A stretch of 50,535 nt of DNA from an uncultured Dorea sp. (lineage in GTDB: Bacteria > Bacillota > Clostridia > Lachnospirales > Lachnospiraceae). Numbering within the stretch: position 1 is the first letter of the stretch; the number at the start of each line of letters is the position of its first letter. The notes under the pieces are model-generated. The model worked only from the letters and a program-made list of their open reading frames with translations, was not told where the DNA came from and ran no database searches. Below, piece by piece: positions 41,465-49,850 of the stretch. The stretch is from NCBI GenBank assembly GCA_910584615.1, contig CAJUAM010000024.1, positions 1-50,535 on the forward strand. The letters are read 5' to 3'. The position numbers and the translations under genes were made by a program.

Positions 41465-42537
41465 GAATATTAGAGATCGGGCCAAGCGAGACTGGCTCCT
41501 TTGGAGGGATGGCTGAAGTCATCCATGAAATCAGAACAAGCCGGTATTTGAGCAAGGAATTCAAGATTGACAGTTTCCCTTCTTACATAGATGGGAAATT
41601 AGCTGTCCGGCTGTTTTATTCTGCCTTCGGCTATCTAAGGTTTCTGCGGTGTTACAAGCAGTATGATCTGTTTCATATCCATACTGCGGAAAAAGGCAGC
41701 ACTTTCCGCAAGAACCTTTATCTGAGGAAGATAAAAAAAGAAGGAAAAAAGTCTGTCATACACGTCCACGGTGCAGAGTACCTTTCTTTTTATGACGGCC
41801 TTAATCCCCATAAAAAGAAAATTGTCGATGATTTTTTCCGGCAGGCGGATCTTGTTCTGGCATTGTCTGAGCAATGGAAAAAAGAACTTGAATCCAGACT
41901 TCCCATTATGGACTGTCAAGTGTTAAACAACGGCGTCGATACAGACTTTTTCCGCAATGCTGCCGCTGATGTGACAAAGCGCCGCAATTTCTTCCTTATG
42001 CTTGGAAGGCTGGGAGCACGAAAAGGCGTCTATGACCTTATTGATGCGGTGGAGCTTGCCATTAAAAAAAATCCAAAGCTTAAGGTGTATATAGCCGGGG
42101 ACGGCGAGGTCGAAAAAGTCAGAGCACTGGTCGCGAAAAAAGGTCTTAAGCAGCACATCCATGTACCCGGTTGGATTAATAGATCCGATAAGCTTAAATA
42201 CTTAAAAAGCACTGCAACCTTAATACTTCCCTCCTATCATGAAGGACTGCCTGTAGCTATCTTAGAGGGGATGGCAGCTGGCAAGGCCATCATAAGTACC
42301 ACAGTCGGGGCGATCCCGGAGGTCGTTGGAACGGAAAATGGAATTTTAGTATCCCCCGGGGATACTGCTGCCCTGGCAGAAGCTTTGCTTTTCTGCAGCA
42401 GCAATACATCAGCGCTTGAACGTATGTCTCAGGAAAATATGAAAAAGGCGGAAGACCGATACAGCATCCGGCAGATGCACAAACAGCTTGCAGAGTATTA
42501 CCGGCAGGCACAAAGATCCGGGCAGGCTTCCCGGTAA
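41461..42537 (+). CDS. Family 4 glycosyltransferase
   Basis: 358 residues from the ATG at 41461, which overlaps the previous stop as ATGA and has GGAG seven bases upstream. GT-B fold: N-terminal MRILEIGPSETGSFGGMAEV, VIHVHGAEYLSF, QVLNNGVDTDFF, then nucleotide-sugar domain GRLGARKGVYDLIDAV, and the E-x7-E motif in YHEGLPVAILEGMAAGKAII. It is a retaining enzyme that adds one sugar to the lipid-linked repeat unit in the cytoplasm; donor and linkage cannot be told from sequence. It is followed by two GT2 genes. Confidence 0.93.
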   Translation: MRILEIGPSETGSFGGMAEVIHEIRTSRYLSKEFKIDSFPSYIDGKLAVRLFYSAFGYLRFLRCYKQYDLFHIHTAEKGSTFRKNLYLRKIKKEGKKSVIHVHGAEYLSFYDGLNPHKKKIVDDFFRQADLVLALSEQWKKELESRLPIMDCQVLNNGVDTDFFRNAAADVTKRRNFFLMLGRLGARKGVYDLIDAVELAIKKNPKLKVYIAGDGEVEKVRALVAKKGLKQHIHVPGWINRSDKLKYLKSTATLILPSYHEGLPVAILEGMAAGKAIISTTVGAIPEVVGTENGILVSPGDTAALAEALLFCSSNTSALERMSQENMKKAEDRYSIRQMHKQLAEYYRQAQRSGQASR

Positions 42538-42556
42538 AAAGAGGTGAATATACAGT

Positions 42557-43537
42557 ATGAATCAGGAAAAACCAATGATCAGCGTAATCGTTCCGGTATA
42601 CAACACGGAATTCTATCTGGTAAGATGTTTAGATTCCCTGCTTGCGCAGACCTATCCGAATCTGGAAATCCTCCTCATTGATGACGCGTCCACAGATGGC
42701 AGCGGTACAATCTGTGAAACATATGCTGCCAAAGATGACCGTCTAAAGGTAATTCATTTCCCCCAAAATAAGGGACCGTCTGCTGCCAGAAATACCGGCA
42801 TCTGCAGATCCCAGGGACAATATATCTCTTTCGTAGACGCGGATGACCATGTAGAACCAGATCTTTTGGAAAAGCTTTATACGGCGCTCTCGCAAAGCAA
42901 AGCGGATATCAGCATCTGCGGGGCGGACGGGATCCGTATAAAAGACGGGCCTTCTGATACCTTTTCAGGAAAAGAGGCCATCCACTGTCTGGCACATGGT
43001 ACACCCTTTAACCTTGTTCCCTGGGGAAAACTCTACGATGCCAGACTGGTAAAATCTTACCCCTTTGATGATCGTGTATTTTACAGCGAAGATCTCCTGT
43101 TTCTTTATCAGGTGTTGCGCCGTGCCAGGAAGGTCTGCTATTTCCCGGAGCAGCTATATCATTATGTCAACCGGGAGAACAGTCAGGTCCACAGCGGCAT
43201 TAGTGAACGAAAATGTACAGCGCTTTTTGTCCATAACCAGATCTGCAAGGATGCTGCTTCTCATTTCCCAGAAGTACTGCCTGATTTTCAGCAGATTGCC
43301 CTGGATACAAATACACGTATGGCTATGTTTGCCATTGAGTCAGAGCTGCCCTGCCGTCAGCTGCTCGGATACTTAAGACGGCTCTGTAAGAACACCAGGC
43401 GTCATATCAGCCTAAAGGCACTTATGCGGTGTCAGGAGAAAAAGGTGGCAGCTGCATCTGTGGCCCTATGTGCCGGCGAGATACCATTTTACGGAATTGC
43501 TCTTATCTATAAATATATCAAACACTGGAGGCCCTGA
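42557..43537 (+). CDS. Family 2 glycosyltransferase (first of a tandem pair)
   Basis: 326 residues. GT-A fold: ISVIVPVYNTEFYLVRCLDS, LLAQTYPNLEILLIDDASTD, GPSAARNTGI and the metal-binding SFVDADDHVEPDLL (DxD). FNLVPWGKLYDARLVKSYPF and FYSEDLLFLYQVL follow the acceptor-site pattern of EpsH/CpsI-like enzymes. It has no strong membrane helix. It is closely similar along its whole length to the next gene, which it overlaps by one base, indicating a tandem duplication. Each member probably adds a different sugar or linkage. Confidence 0.93.
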   Translation: MNQEKPMISVIVPVYNTEFYLVRCLDSLLAQTYPNLEILLIDDASTDGSGTICETYAAKDDRLKVIHFPQNKGPSAARNTGICRSQGQYISFVDADDHVEPDLLEKLYTALSQSKADISICGADGIRIKDGPSDTFSGKEAIHCLAHGTPFNLVPWGKLYDARLVKSYPFDDRVFYSEDLLFLYQVLRRARKVCYFPEQLYHYVNRENSQVHSGISERKCTALFVHNQICKDAASHFPEVLPDFQQIALDTNTRMAMFAIESELPCRQLLGYLRRLCKNTRRHISLKALMRCQEKKVAAASVALCAGEIPFYGIALIYKYIKHWRP

Positions 43538-44550
43538 TGAATACAGAAGAGAAAAATCCGATGATCAGCATAATCGTACCGGTCTATAATGTCGAACCCT
43601 ACCTGAAAAAATGTCTGGACTCCATAGCTGCACAGACATATCCGAATCTGGAGGCCATCATCGTAAATGATGCATCCACAGACCGCAGCGGGCAGATCTG
43701 TGAGTATTATGCTGCCCGTGACACACGTATGCACGTCATACATTTTCCGGCAAACCAGGGACTTTCTGCCGCCAGAAATGAGGCAGTCTTAAGAGCACGC
43801 GGGAAATATCTGACTTTTATCGACTCAGATGACTACGCAGAACCTGACCTTTTAGAAAAACTGTATGGCAATCTTACTGAAAACAGCGCCGATATCAGTA
43901 TCTGCGGCACCGAAAATGCCTGGGCAAAGACTGGTTCCTCACGTACATATTCGCGGGAAGAGACGATATGCTGTATGGCACGCCGTTCCCCATTCCTCTG
44001 GAATGTCTGGGGAAAACTTTACCTGACGGAAACAGTAAAAGCTCATCCTTTTAATAAACATGCATTTTGCTGCGAAGATCTTTTGTTTTTCTATCAGGTA
44101 CTAAAGGACATTAAAAAGGTCAGCTATCTTAAGGAGCCGCTGTACCACTATGCCTACCGACCGGGGAGTCTTATCAACAGCGGTATAGACACGAAGAGAT
44201 GTACGGTGCTGTCTGTCCTTGATGCGATCTGCAAGGACGCCTCCGTCAATTTCCCAGAAGCATTGCCAGGTCTTGGTCTTCTGTCTCTGGATACCAGTGT
44301 TCGTCTTGCCCAGCAGGCGTTAGAAAACGGCGTGGCAAAAGGAACTGTTTTTTCCTGGCTGAAACGTTTCCAAAAGCATATCCGGCGGCATTTTAGTTGG
44401 AAAGCAATTGCACTTAACCGGGATGTAAAAACTGCGGCTGCGGTATTTACACTGTATGCCAGTACAGCAGCTTTTCACGGGGCAGGCGTCATCTATAAGT
44501 GCCGCAAACATTTTCACGGCGCTAAAGGCCCCGGCACATCAAACGAATAA
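43537..44550 (+). CDS. Family 2 glycosyltransferase (second of a tandem pair)
   Basis: 337 residues. ISIIVPVYNVEPYLKKCLDS, AAQTYPNLEAIIVNDASTD, GLSAARNEAV and the metal-binding TFIDSDDYAEPDLL match the preceding paralogue block by block, and FLWNVWGKLYLTETVKAHPF with FCCEDLLFFYQVL match its acceptor region. The C-terminal half has diverged more, consistent with a different acceptor. The start ATG overlaps the previous TGA. A 60-base gap then leads to the flippase gene. Confidence 0.93.
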   Translation: MNTEEKNPMISIIVPVYNVEPYLKKCLDSIAAQTYPNLEAIIVNDASTDRSGQICEYYAARDTRMHVIHFPANQGLSAARNEAVLRARGKYLTFIDSDDYAEPDLLEKLYGNLTENSADISICGTENAWAKTGSSRTYSREETICCMARRSPFLWNVWGKLYLTETVKAHPFNKHAFCCEDLLFFYQVLKDIKKVSYLKEPLYHYAYRPGSLINSGIDTKRCTVLSVLDAICKDASVNFPEALPGLGLLSLDTSVRLAQQALENGVAKGTVFSWLKRFQKHIRRHFSWKAIALNRDVKTAAAVFTLYASTAAFHGAGVIYKCRKHFHGAKGPGTSNE

Positions 44551-44610
44551 ATTCTTAAAGTGCTGATCGATGCAACGGTAAAAATCGGAGAGATGGGGTG
44601 AGCATAAAGG

Positions 44611-46134
44611 ATGGACAGGACAGACCATGTAGTAAAAAACCTGAAATTTGCGGCAGTCAGCGAGTTTTTGCTTGCTGTTTTGAAATTCGTATCCCGCCGG
44701 GTATTTGTCTTTCTTCTCGGAAAAGAATATTTAGGGATAAGCGGATTGTTTACGGATATCCTCTCCATGCTCTCACTGGCAGAGCTGGGATTTGGAATCT
44801 CTATCACATACAGCCTTTACCGTCCGGTAGCTATTGGGGATACTGAACTCATTAAATCTCTCATGGCTCTTTACCGGCGTGCCTACCATATCATCGCGCT
44901 GATCGTCCTTGGAGCCGGATTGTCCCTGACTCCTTTTCTGGATTTCTTTGTGAAGGAAATCCCGGAAGGGATTTCGCAGCTTTCATTGATTTATATCTTA
45001 AATGTAGTGAATGCCAGTGTGTCCTATATATTTGCATACAAATCTACTCTGCTGTTCGTATACCAGAAAAAGTATATTGACAGCCTGATACGTACTGCTG
45101 TGGCAATCGGGGCAACTGCCGCGCAGATTGGAATCCTTATACTGACCAGAAACTATGTATACTATCTGTTCATTGCAATCGGCGCTACGCTGTTACAGAA
45201 TACTATCCTTTCCATAAAAACAGACCGGCTTTATCCTTACCTCCGAAAGCGGCGCGTAAACCCTCTGCCTGCGGATATACTCTGCGATATCCGCCGCAAT
45301 GTAGGAGCCATGATACTGCACCGCATAGGGGCCGTGGCTGTATTCAGCACGGACAATATCCTGATTTCAAAGTTTGCCGGTATCGCAGTTACCGGATTAT
45401 ATTCCAATTATACGATGATCCGGGGATTTTTGAATATAATGATCAATGCATTGTTCAATGCTATTACACCGGCTTTAGGCAATCTAAACGCCACGGAATC
45501 ATTAAAGGACAGGCAGATTGCTTTCCGGCGCCTTAACTTTTTCTCAGCCTGGCTGTTCGGCTGGATGAGCATCTGTCTTTTATGGCTCTTTGATCCGTTT
45601 ATCTGTATCTGGCTGAGCGAAGATTATCTGCTGCCGAGACCGGTTGTAACCTTGATCGTGGTAAATTTTTATATTAACTGTATGCGGATCCCCGTAGCAA
45701 ACACCAAAAGCACAATGGGACTGTTTTGGGATGAGCGTTACAAATCTATCTTTGAGCCGCCCTGCAATCTGATCATCTCGATCATCCTGGCTAAGCGTTT
45801 AGGGATTTTCGGTATTCTTGCGGGAACACTGATCAGCATGATAGCACTGCCGTTTTGGATTGAGCCGCTGGGACTTTACCGGCACGGCTTAAAGGAACCG
45901 GTGAGAGAATATTTTCTGCGGTATCTGGGACATTTACTCATAACTGCTCTTGCTGCGGGGCTTACAGGGCTTGCATGCCTTACAACAGCTACAAATATAT
46001 TCGGATTTCTAAAGAAATGCGTACTTTGTCTGCTGATTCCCAATGGAGTTTACCTGCTTGTTTACCGGCGGACATATGAATTTCATTTTCTAAAAGAGAT
46101 GGCCGGACGCATTGCAAAGAAGATTTTCAGATGA
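44611..46134 (+). CDS. Wzx-like polysaccharide flippase
   Basis: 507 residues with about 12-14 membrane helices. The N-terminal pattern KNLKFAAVSEFLLAVLKFVS, then RRVFVFLLGKEYLGISGLFT and LSLAELGFGISITYSLYRP, is that of the MATE/MOP-superfamily polysaccharide flippases in Gram-positive capsule clusters. VAVFSTDNILISKFAGI and VTGLYSNYTMI are mid-protein signatures. It moves undecaprenyl-linked repeat units to the outer face for the Wzy-like polymerase. GGGGTGA lies about ten bases before the ATG. It is placed between the glycosyltransferases and the priming transferase. Confidence 0.92.
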   Translation: MDRTDHVVKNLKFAAVSEFLLAVLKFVSRRVFVFLLGKEYLGISGLFTDILSMLSLAELGFGISITYSLYRPVAIGDTELIKSLMALYRRAYHIIALIVLGAGLSLTPFLDFFVKEIPEGISQLSLIYILNVVNASVSYIFAYKSTLLFVYQKKYIDSLIRTAVAIGATAAQIGILILTRNYVYYLFIAIGATLLQNTILSIKTDRLYPYLRKRRVNPLPADILCDIRRNVGAMILHRIGAVAVFSTDNILISKFAGIAVTGLYSNYTMIRGFLNIMINALFNAITPALGNLNATESLKDRQIAFRRLNFFSAWLFGWMSICLLWLFDPFICIWLSEDYLLPRPVVTLIVVNFYINCMRIPVANTKSTMGLFWDERYKSIFEPPCNLIISIILAKRLGIFGILAGTLISMIALPFWIEPLGLYRHGLKEPVREYFLRYLGHLLITALAAGLTGLACLTTATNIFGFLKKCVLCLLIPNGVYLLVYRRTYEFHFLKEMAGRIAKKIFR

Positions 46135-46158
46135 GAAAAGAAGCTGGGAGGAAATATC

Positions 46159-47613
46159 ATGTATAAACGATCAATCTACGGCGGATTAAGGTACTGGGAT
46201 TTTCTACTATTAGATTTGATATCCATGCAGATTGCTTTTGGGGCAGCTTACGCCTTCTGTTTATCCCGGACGGCTTACAGCGACCAGTTATACCGCAGTG
46301 AAATGTTTAACTTTATGTTTTGTCAGATTGCAGTAACTTTCTTTATAAATCCTTTTCAGGATATACTAAAACGCGGCTATTATGTAGAATTCAAAGAGTC
46401 TTTCAAACATGTATGCGCAGTCATGCTAGTTGCGGTATTACATATGTTTTTGACGAGGCAGACTGTTAAAAACCCCGAGGTTCTTTTTTCTTTAACCGCA
46501 ATAGCTTATTTTATCCTTCTTTATCTGGGGCGGATATTCCGGAAAATCTGTCTGCGAAAAGGAGGCAAGTCATCAAGAGGGAAACGTTCACTTATCATTG
46601 TCACGGTGTCAGACCTGGCACAAGAGGTTCTTTCCAGGCTTACAGATACTTCCTACGAAGACTTTGTCATATCCGGAATCGTTTTTCTTGATAAGGACCT
46701 TACCGGACAGCATATAGGAGATATCCCTGTTGTCGCTTCGATGGAAAATGTAAAGGATTATGTACGGCATGAATGGGTAGATGAAGTATTTGTCAAAGTT
46801 CCGAATACAGTTGCTTATCCGAGAGAACTGATTGATTCTTTTATCTTGATGGGAATCATCGTACACTTAACTTTGTCAAAAATAGAAAATATCCGTGAAG
46901 GAGTTCAGCAAGTGGAGTTCATGGGCGGTGAAACTGTCCTGACTACCAGCATAAGCATGAGTTCTCCCAGGCAGATCCTTTATAAAAGGTGTATGGATAT
47001 CGCCGGCGGCCTTGTAGGATGCCTGATCACAGCCGTCCTGTTTTTATTCATTGGACCGCTGATCTATATCTCATCACCTGGACCAGTGTTATTCTCCCAG
47101 ATCCGGATCGGGCGAAGCGGCAAGCAGTTCAAATTGTATAAATTCCGAAGCATGTATATAGACGCAGAACAGCAGAAAAAGGAACTGCTTAAACAGAACA
47201 AAATACAAGGCAGTCCTCTTATGTTCAAAATGGACTGCGATCCCCGTGTGATCGGCAGCGGAAAATCAGACCGGCGCGGCCGTCCCAGAGGAATCGGACA
47301 TTTTATCCGCAGAACCTCTCTGGATGAATTTCCACAGTTTTTCAATGTACTGAAAGGGGAGATGAGCCTGGTTGGTACACGTCCCCCTACAGTAGATGAA
47401 TGGGAACTTTACGACCTGCATCACCGGGCCCGGATGGCCATCAAACCGGGAATTACCGGTCTGTGGCAGGTCAGCGGCCGGAGCAAGATCACAGATTTTA
47501 ATCAAGTGGTAGGATTGGACACCGAGTATATTAAAAACTGGTCCCTGGGCCTTGACTGTAAAATCCTTTTAAAAACACTTTATGTAATCTTCAAAAGAGA
47601 CGGAGCTTCATAA
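46159..47613 (+). CDS. Priming polyprenyl-phosphate sugar transferase
   Basis: 484 residues. Four to five N-terminal helices, a soluble CoA-binding-like/Rossmann segment (about 140-260), one further helix (LVGCLITAVLFLFIGPLIYI), then the catalytic C-domain: SSPGPVLFSQIRIGRSGKQF, LYKFRSMYIDAE, RRTSLDEFPQFFNVLKGEMS, LVGTRPPTVDEW and KPGITGLWQVSGRS. This is the WbaP/CpsE type, which puts the first sugar-1-phosphate on undecaprenyl phosphate and starts repeat-unit synthesis. Unusually it is the last gene of the operon instead of the first. Long hairpins follow. Confidence 0.95.
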   Translation: MYKRSIYGGLRYWDFLLLDLISMQIAFGAAYAFCLSRTAYSDQLYRSEMFNFMFCQIAVTFFINPFQDILKRGYYVEFKESFKHVCAVMLVAVLHMFLTRQTVKNPEVLFSLTAIAYFILLYLGRIFRKICLRKGGKSSRGKRSLIIVTVSDLAQEVLSRLTDTSYEDFVISGIVFLDKDLTGQHIGDIPVVASMENVKDYVRHEWVDEVFVKVPNTVAYPRELIDSFILMGIIVHLTLSKIENIREGVQQVEFMGGETVLTTSISMSSPRQILYKRCMDIAGGLVGCLITAVLFLFIGPLIYISSPGPVLFSQIRIGRSGKQFKLYKFRSMYIDAEQQKKELLKQNKIQGSPLMFKMDCDPRVIGSGKSDRRGRPRGIGHFIRRTSLDEFPQFFNVLKGEMSLVGTRPPTVDEWELYDLHHRARMAIKPGITGLWQVSGRSKITDFNQVVGLDTEYIKNWSLGLDCKILLKTLYVIFKRDGAS

Positions 47614-47627
47614 AGCAGACGGACCAG

Positions 47628-47694
47628 GCAGGATATTCGCATTTCTGGAACAATTCCTTTCTGATAACAAGGAATGGATTCCAGAAAGTCCTGC
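47628..47694. terminator. Long multi-arm hairpin between the convergent EPS operon and recombinase gene
   Basis: Nested arms pair GCAGGA (47628-47633) with TCCTGC (47689-47694), TTTCTGGAA (47642-47650) with TTCCAGAAA (47679-47687), and ATTCCTT (47653-47659) with AAGGAAT (47669-47675). TCCCTTTTCC follows on the plus strand. It is likely a two-way terminator; the stem is unusually long. Confidence 0.6.
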
Positions 47695-47711
47695 TCCCTT
47701 TTCCTGTCACT

Positions 47712-48548
47712 TTACAATATGAGTCCCATTCTGTCCAGAATTTTTTCATGAGTTCTTACACTGGCTGCCACATAAATCCGCGTTGTCTCAATCTGGCTGT
47801 GTCCCAGTACATCTGCCAGATGCGCCAGATCCTTCTCAATCCCATAGTAAGCTCTCGCAAACAGATGTCTGATGCTGTGCGGAAATACTTTGCATGGTTC
47901 TACCTGTGCCTGCGGGCACAGCTTTTTCATATCATGGCAGATATTAGAACGGTCCAGTGCTCTCCCACTCCTTGTCCGGAAAATGTGACCACTCTCAATT
48001 CCCCGCTTTTTCGCATACTCCAAAAGCTGCTTTCTTAACTCCTTTCGGATGATTATCGTACGGTTCTTGCCCTTAAGACGTACCTGCGCCTGCCCGCTTG
48101 CTGCCGCCTCCACAGTAATGTAAGAAAGCTCGCTGATTCGTATACCTGTACTCCCAAGCGTCAATAAAAGCATATACAGCCGTTCATCATTCTGGTAACG
48201 CGCCGCCCTGAGAAGCCGCATATACTCATCCTTGGAAAGCTCTCTTTCCTCTGCTAAAAATATCTGGCGCTGCACCTTAAGAAGTTTAAGCTTCATATCC
48301 GGCAATCCGTAAAAAGTCAGGAAAGCGTTGATCGCCGAGAGATTCCCGTTTACTGTCTGGGGCCTATACTTTTGCATTAATCCGTTACGGTATTTCAGAA
48401 GGAACTCTTTTGTCATCTCTCCACCGGACAGTTCCTTTAGCATCCGTTCCACGTAAAATACATATTTTTCGACCGTAGCTTCTGACTTTTCGCTGTCATG
48501 CAGACTGCTCCTGAATAATAACAGGGTATTCTGTGTGATGGTGTTCAT
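47712..48548 (-). CDS. Tyrosine recombinase (XerC/D-like), candidate invertase
   Basis: 278 residues. An N-terminal SAM-like core-binding domain (about 1-95) and the catalytic domain (about 105-278). The active-site set is visible: Arg in LGSTGIRISELSYI, Lys in VRLKGKNRTIII, HxxR in FPHSIRHLFARAYY, His in VLGHSQIETTRIYV and Tyr in the same segment. Length and layout match stand-alone recombinases that work on short palindromic sites, not phage integrases with an arm-binding domain. AAGGAGG lies nine bases before the ATG. It is convergent with the exopolysaccharide operon and preceded by a repeat array. It could act on the 26-bp repeats 12.8 kb away; this is untested. Confidence 0.92.
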   Translation of the reverse strand: MNTITQNTLLLFRSSLHDSEKSEATVEKYVFYVERMLKELSGGEMTKEFLLKYRNGLMQKYRPQTVNGNLSAINAFLTFYGLPDMKLKLLKVQRQIFLAEERELSKDEYMRLLRAARYQNDERLYMLLLTLGSTGIRISELSYITVEAAASGQAQVRLKGKNRTIIIRKELRKQLLEYAKKRGIESGHIFRTRSGRALDRSNICHDMKKLCPQAQVEPCKVFPHSIRHLFARAYYGIEKDLAHLADVLGHSQIETTRIYVAASVRTHEKILDRMGLIL

Positions 48549-48602
48549 GTAATCTAACCTCCTTTTTTACAGAATATTATGTCCTTATCACCTCTTTTGT
48601 CA

Positions 48603-48993
48603 AAGTAAATTGCAGTTAAAAAAATACGTATGCCATAACTTTGATTGGTAATATAAAATTTGCTGAATTGAAAAAGTAAATTCCAGTGCAAGAGTAAATC
48701 CCACTTGATCTTTAAAAGTTATGGATTTTACTTGATTTCTGTAATACTATCTGATAACCATATACCAAATGTTGAGAGCAAATCTAGTTAAAATAATTTA
48801 TCTTGTGTCAAGCATTTTATATATGAGAATCAAGTGTATGCAGAAGTAAATTCTACTACTAGATAGCTAACCTTTCCTGCTTTTGGTACAGGGTATCCAA
48901 GCCAGGAATGAATAGTTATTATTTATAAAAAAGAATAAAATCTACTTGTGCAAAGGTAAATTTCACTATGGATTGGGAAAGTAGAATTTACTT
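48603..48993. repeat. Array of eight degenerate AAGTAAATTnnACT motifs
   Basis: Plus-strand copies at 48603-48616, 48674-48687, 48692-48705, 48844-48857 and 48954-48967; minus-strand copies at 48721-48733, 48934-48947 and 48980-48993. Several copies extend to a TGCA a few bases upstream, giving a unit of about 20 bp. The pair at 48937-48964 forms AAATCTACTT-GTGCAA-AGGTAAATTT, imperfect inverted arms around a six-base centre, like a dif-type site. They may be binding sites for the adjacent recombinase. Confidence 0.6.
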
Positions 48994-49030
48994 TTTCATT
49001 TTAGGGAATATAAAATTTTTCCGAAGTAGC

Positions 49031-49059
49031 TTTACATAAAAATCCAAAAGTGCTATAAT
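49031..49059 (+). promoter_or_regulatory. tRNA operon promoter
   Basis: TTTACA (49031-49036), 17 bases, TATAAT (49054-49059); the tRNA-Gly gene begins nine bases later. Confidence 0.75.
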
Positions 49060-49067
49060 AGGTACAT

Positions 49068-49138
49068 GCAGATATGGTTCATCGGTAGAACACTGGCTTC
49101 CCAAGCCGGAGAGGCGGGTTCGACTCCCGTTATCTGCT
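49068..49138 (+). tRNA. tRNA-Gly (CCC)
   Basis: A cloverleaf can be folded: acceptor GCAGATA/TATCTGC, D-arm GTTC/GAAC, anticodon stem CTGGC/GCCGG with loop TTCCCAA (anticodon CCC), T-loop TTCGACT. CCA is not encoded. The gene is cotranscribed with tRNA-Ala. Confidence 0.93.
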
Positions 49139-49151
49139 TTTATTCATTTAA

Positions 49152-49224
49152 GGGGCATTAGCGCAGTTGGGAGCGCGCAACATTCGCATTGTTGAGGCCA
49201 CGGGTTCGAATCCCGTATGCTCCA
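49152..49224 (+). tRNA. tRNA-Ala (CGC)
   Basis: Acceptor GGGGCAT/ATGCTCC (one G-U pair), D-arm GCGC/GCGC, anticodon stem CAACA/TGTTG with loop TTCGCAT (anticodon CGC), T-arm ACGGG/CCCGT with loop TTCGAAT. The discriminator is A and CCA is not encoded. It lies 13 bases after tRNA-Gly. Confidence 0.93.
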
Positions 49225-49389
49225 TTCTGGAATACTATTTAATATTTCTGCTTTCTTTTCCATTGATTTTCCTATTTCTTCCATAATAACGCTTCGTGCA
49301 GCGAATATTTTTATGTCTCATGATACAGATACATAACTTGGTAAAAACTGACACACAAATCCATAACATCTATAAATTTTTATTCACTG

Positions 49390-49418
49390 CAAAAGCCAGC
49401 CCAAGATCAGGACTGGCT
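49390..49418 (-). terminator. Rho-independent terminator after the toxin remnant
   Basis: AGCCAG (49394-49399) pairs with CTGGCT (49413-49418), with two more G-C pairs inside; on the minus strand the stem is followed by TTTTG. It fits as the terminator of the decayed RelE-type gene just upstream of it on that strand. Confidence 0.5.
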
Positions 49419-49433
49419 GTTATATTATCCATT

Positions 49434-49535
49434 CTATATTAAATTCCTATATTCCCGTCTTCCACCCACAATTGCATATATTATAACTATCCTCTTATCG
49501 TCATCGACTTTATAAAATATGAGATACCTTTCCAT
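49434..49535 (-). pseudogene. Remnant of a RelE/ParE-type toxin gene (3' end)
   Basis: The minus strand encodes RYLIFYKVDDDKRIVIIYAI followed by VGGRREYRNLI and a stop, which is the conserved C-terminal strand pair and tail of RelE/ParE toxins. The frame is closed upstream by a TGA near 49535 and no N-terminal two-thirds or antitoxin gene is found. It is therefore a fragment, probably non-functional. Confidence 0.6.
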
Positions 49536-49577
49536 AATAAGTCCCCTTTCTCATCCCCATCTGGGTTCACTCATCTA

Positions 49578-49850
49578 TTACATATCTGATACCTTTATTA
49601 AGAAATCCTCATATATTCCGACAGAAACAATATCACCAAAAGCATATTCTTCTATAGTATCATGCATAAAATTATAAACAGTGATCCTATTCTTTTCAGG
49701 GTCAACAAACCAATATTCTTTAACACCAGCATTTCGATATTTAAAAAGCTTTATCAGATAATCCATCCGCCTGCTGCCTGGTGAAACAACTCGCCCCCTC
49801 TTCCCACACACAAATATCGCACACTGCCGGCGCATATCCGTATTTTTCAT
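49578..49850 (-). pseudogene. Truncated Uma2-family (DUF820) gene
   Basis: 90 residues. The part VVSPGSRRMDYLIKLFKYRN onward (AGVKEYWFVDPEKNRITVY) is the C-terminal half of the Uma2 family, PD-(D/E)XK nuclease-like proteins usually near 185-190 residues. The D/E-x-K core falls partly here, but the N-terminal half is absent and the first 18 residues do not match, so the gene is truncated and perhaps frame-damaged. A stop codon lies directly before the ATG in the same frame. Confidence 0.65.

Larger units (their letters stand above)
48549..49067. other. Gene-free AT-rich region upstream of the recombinase
   Basis: 519 bases with no credible gene. Eight degenerate copies of a short motif fill 48603-48993, and a tRNA promoter lies at 49031-49059. 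No further inverted-repeat pair like the 26-bp sites was found here. Confidence 0.7.

Noticed and set aside
48603..48993. The motif array as a CRISPR
   Set aside because: Copies are short, degenerate, on both strands and irregularly spaced, and no cas genes are nearby.
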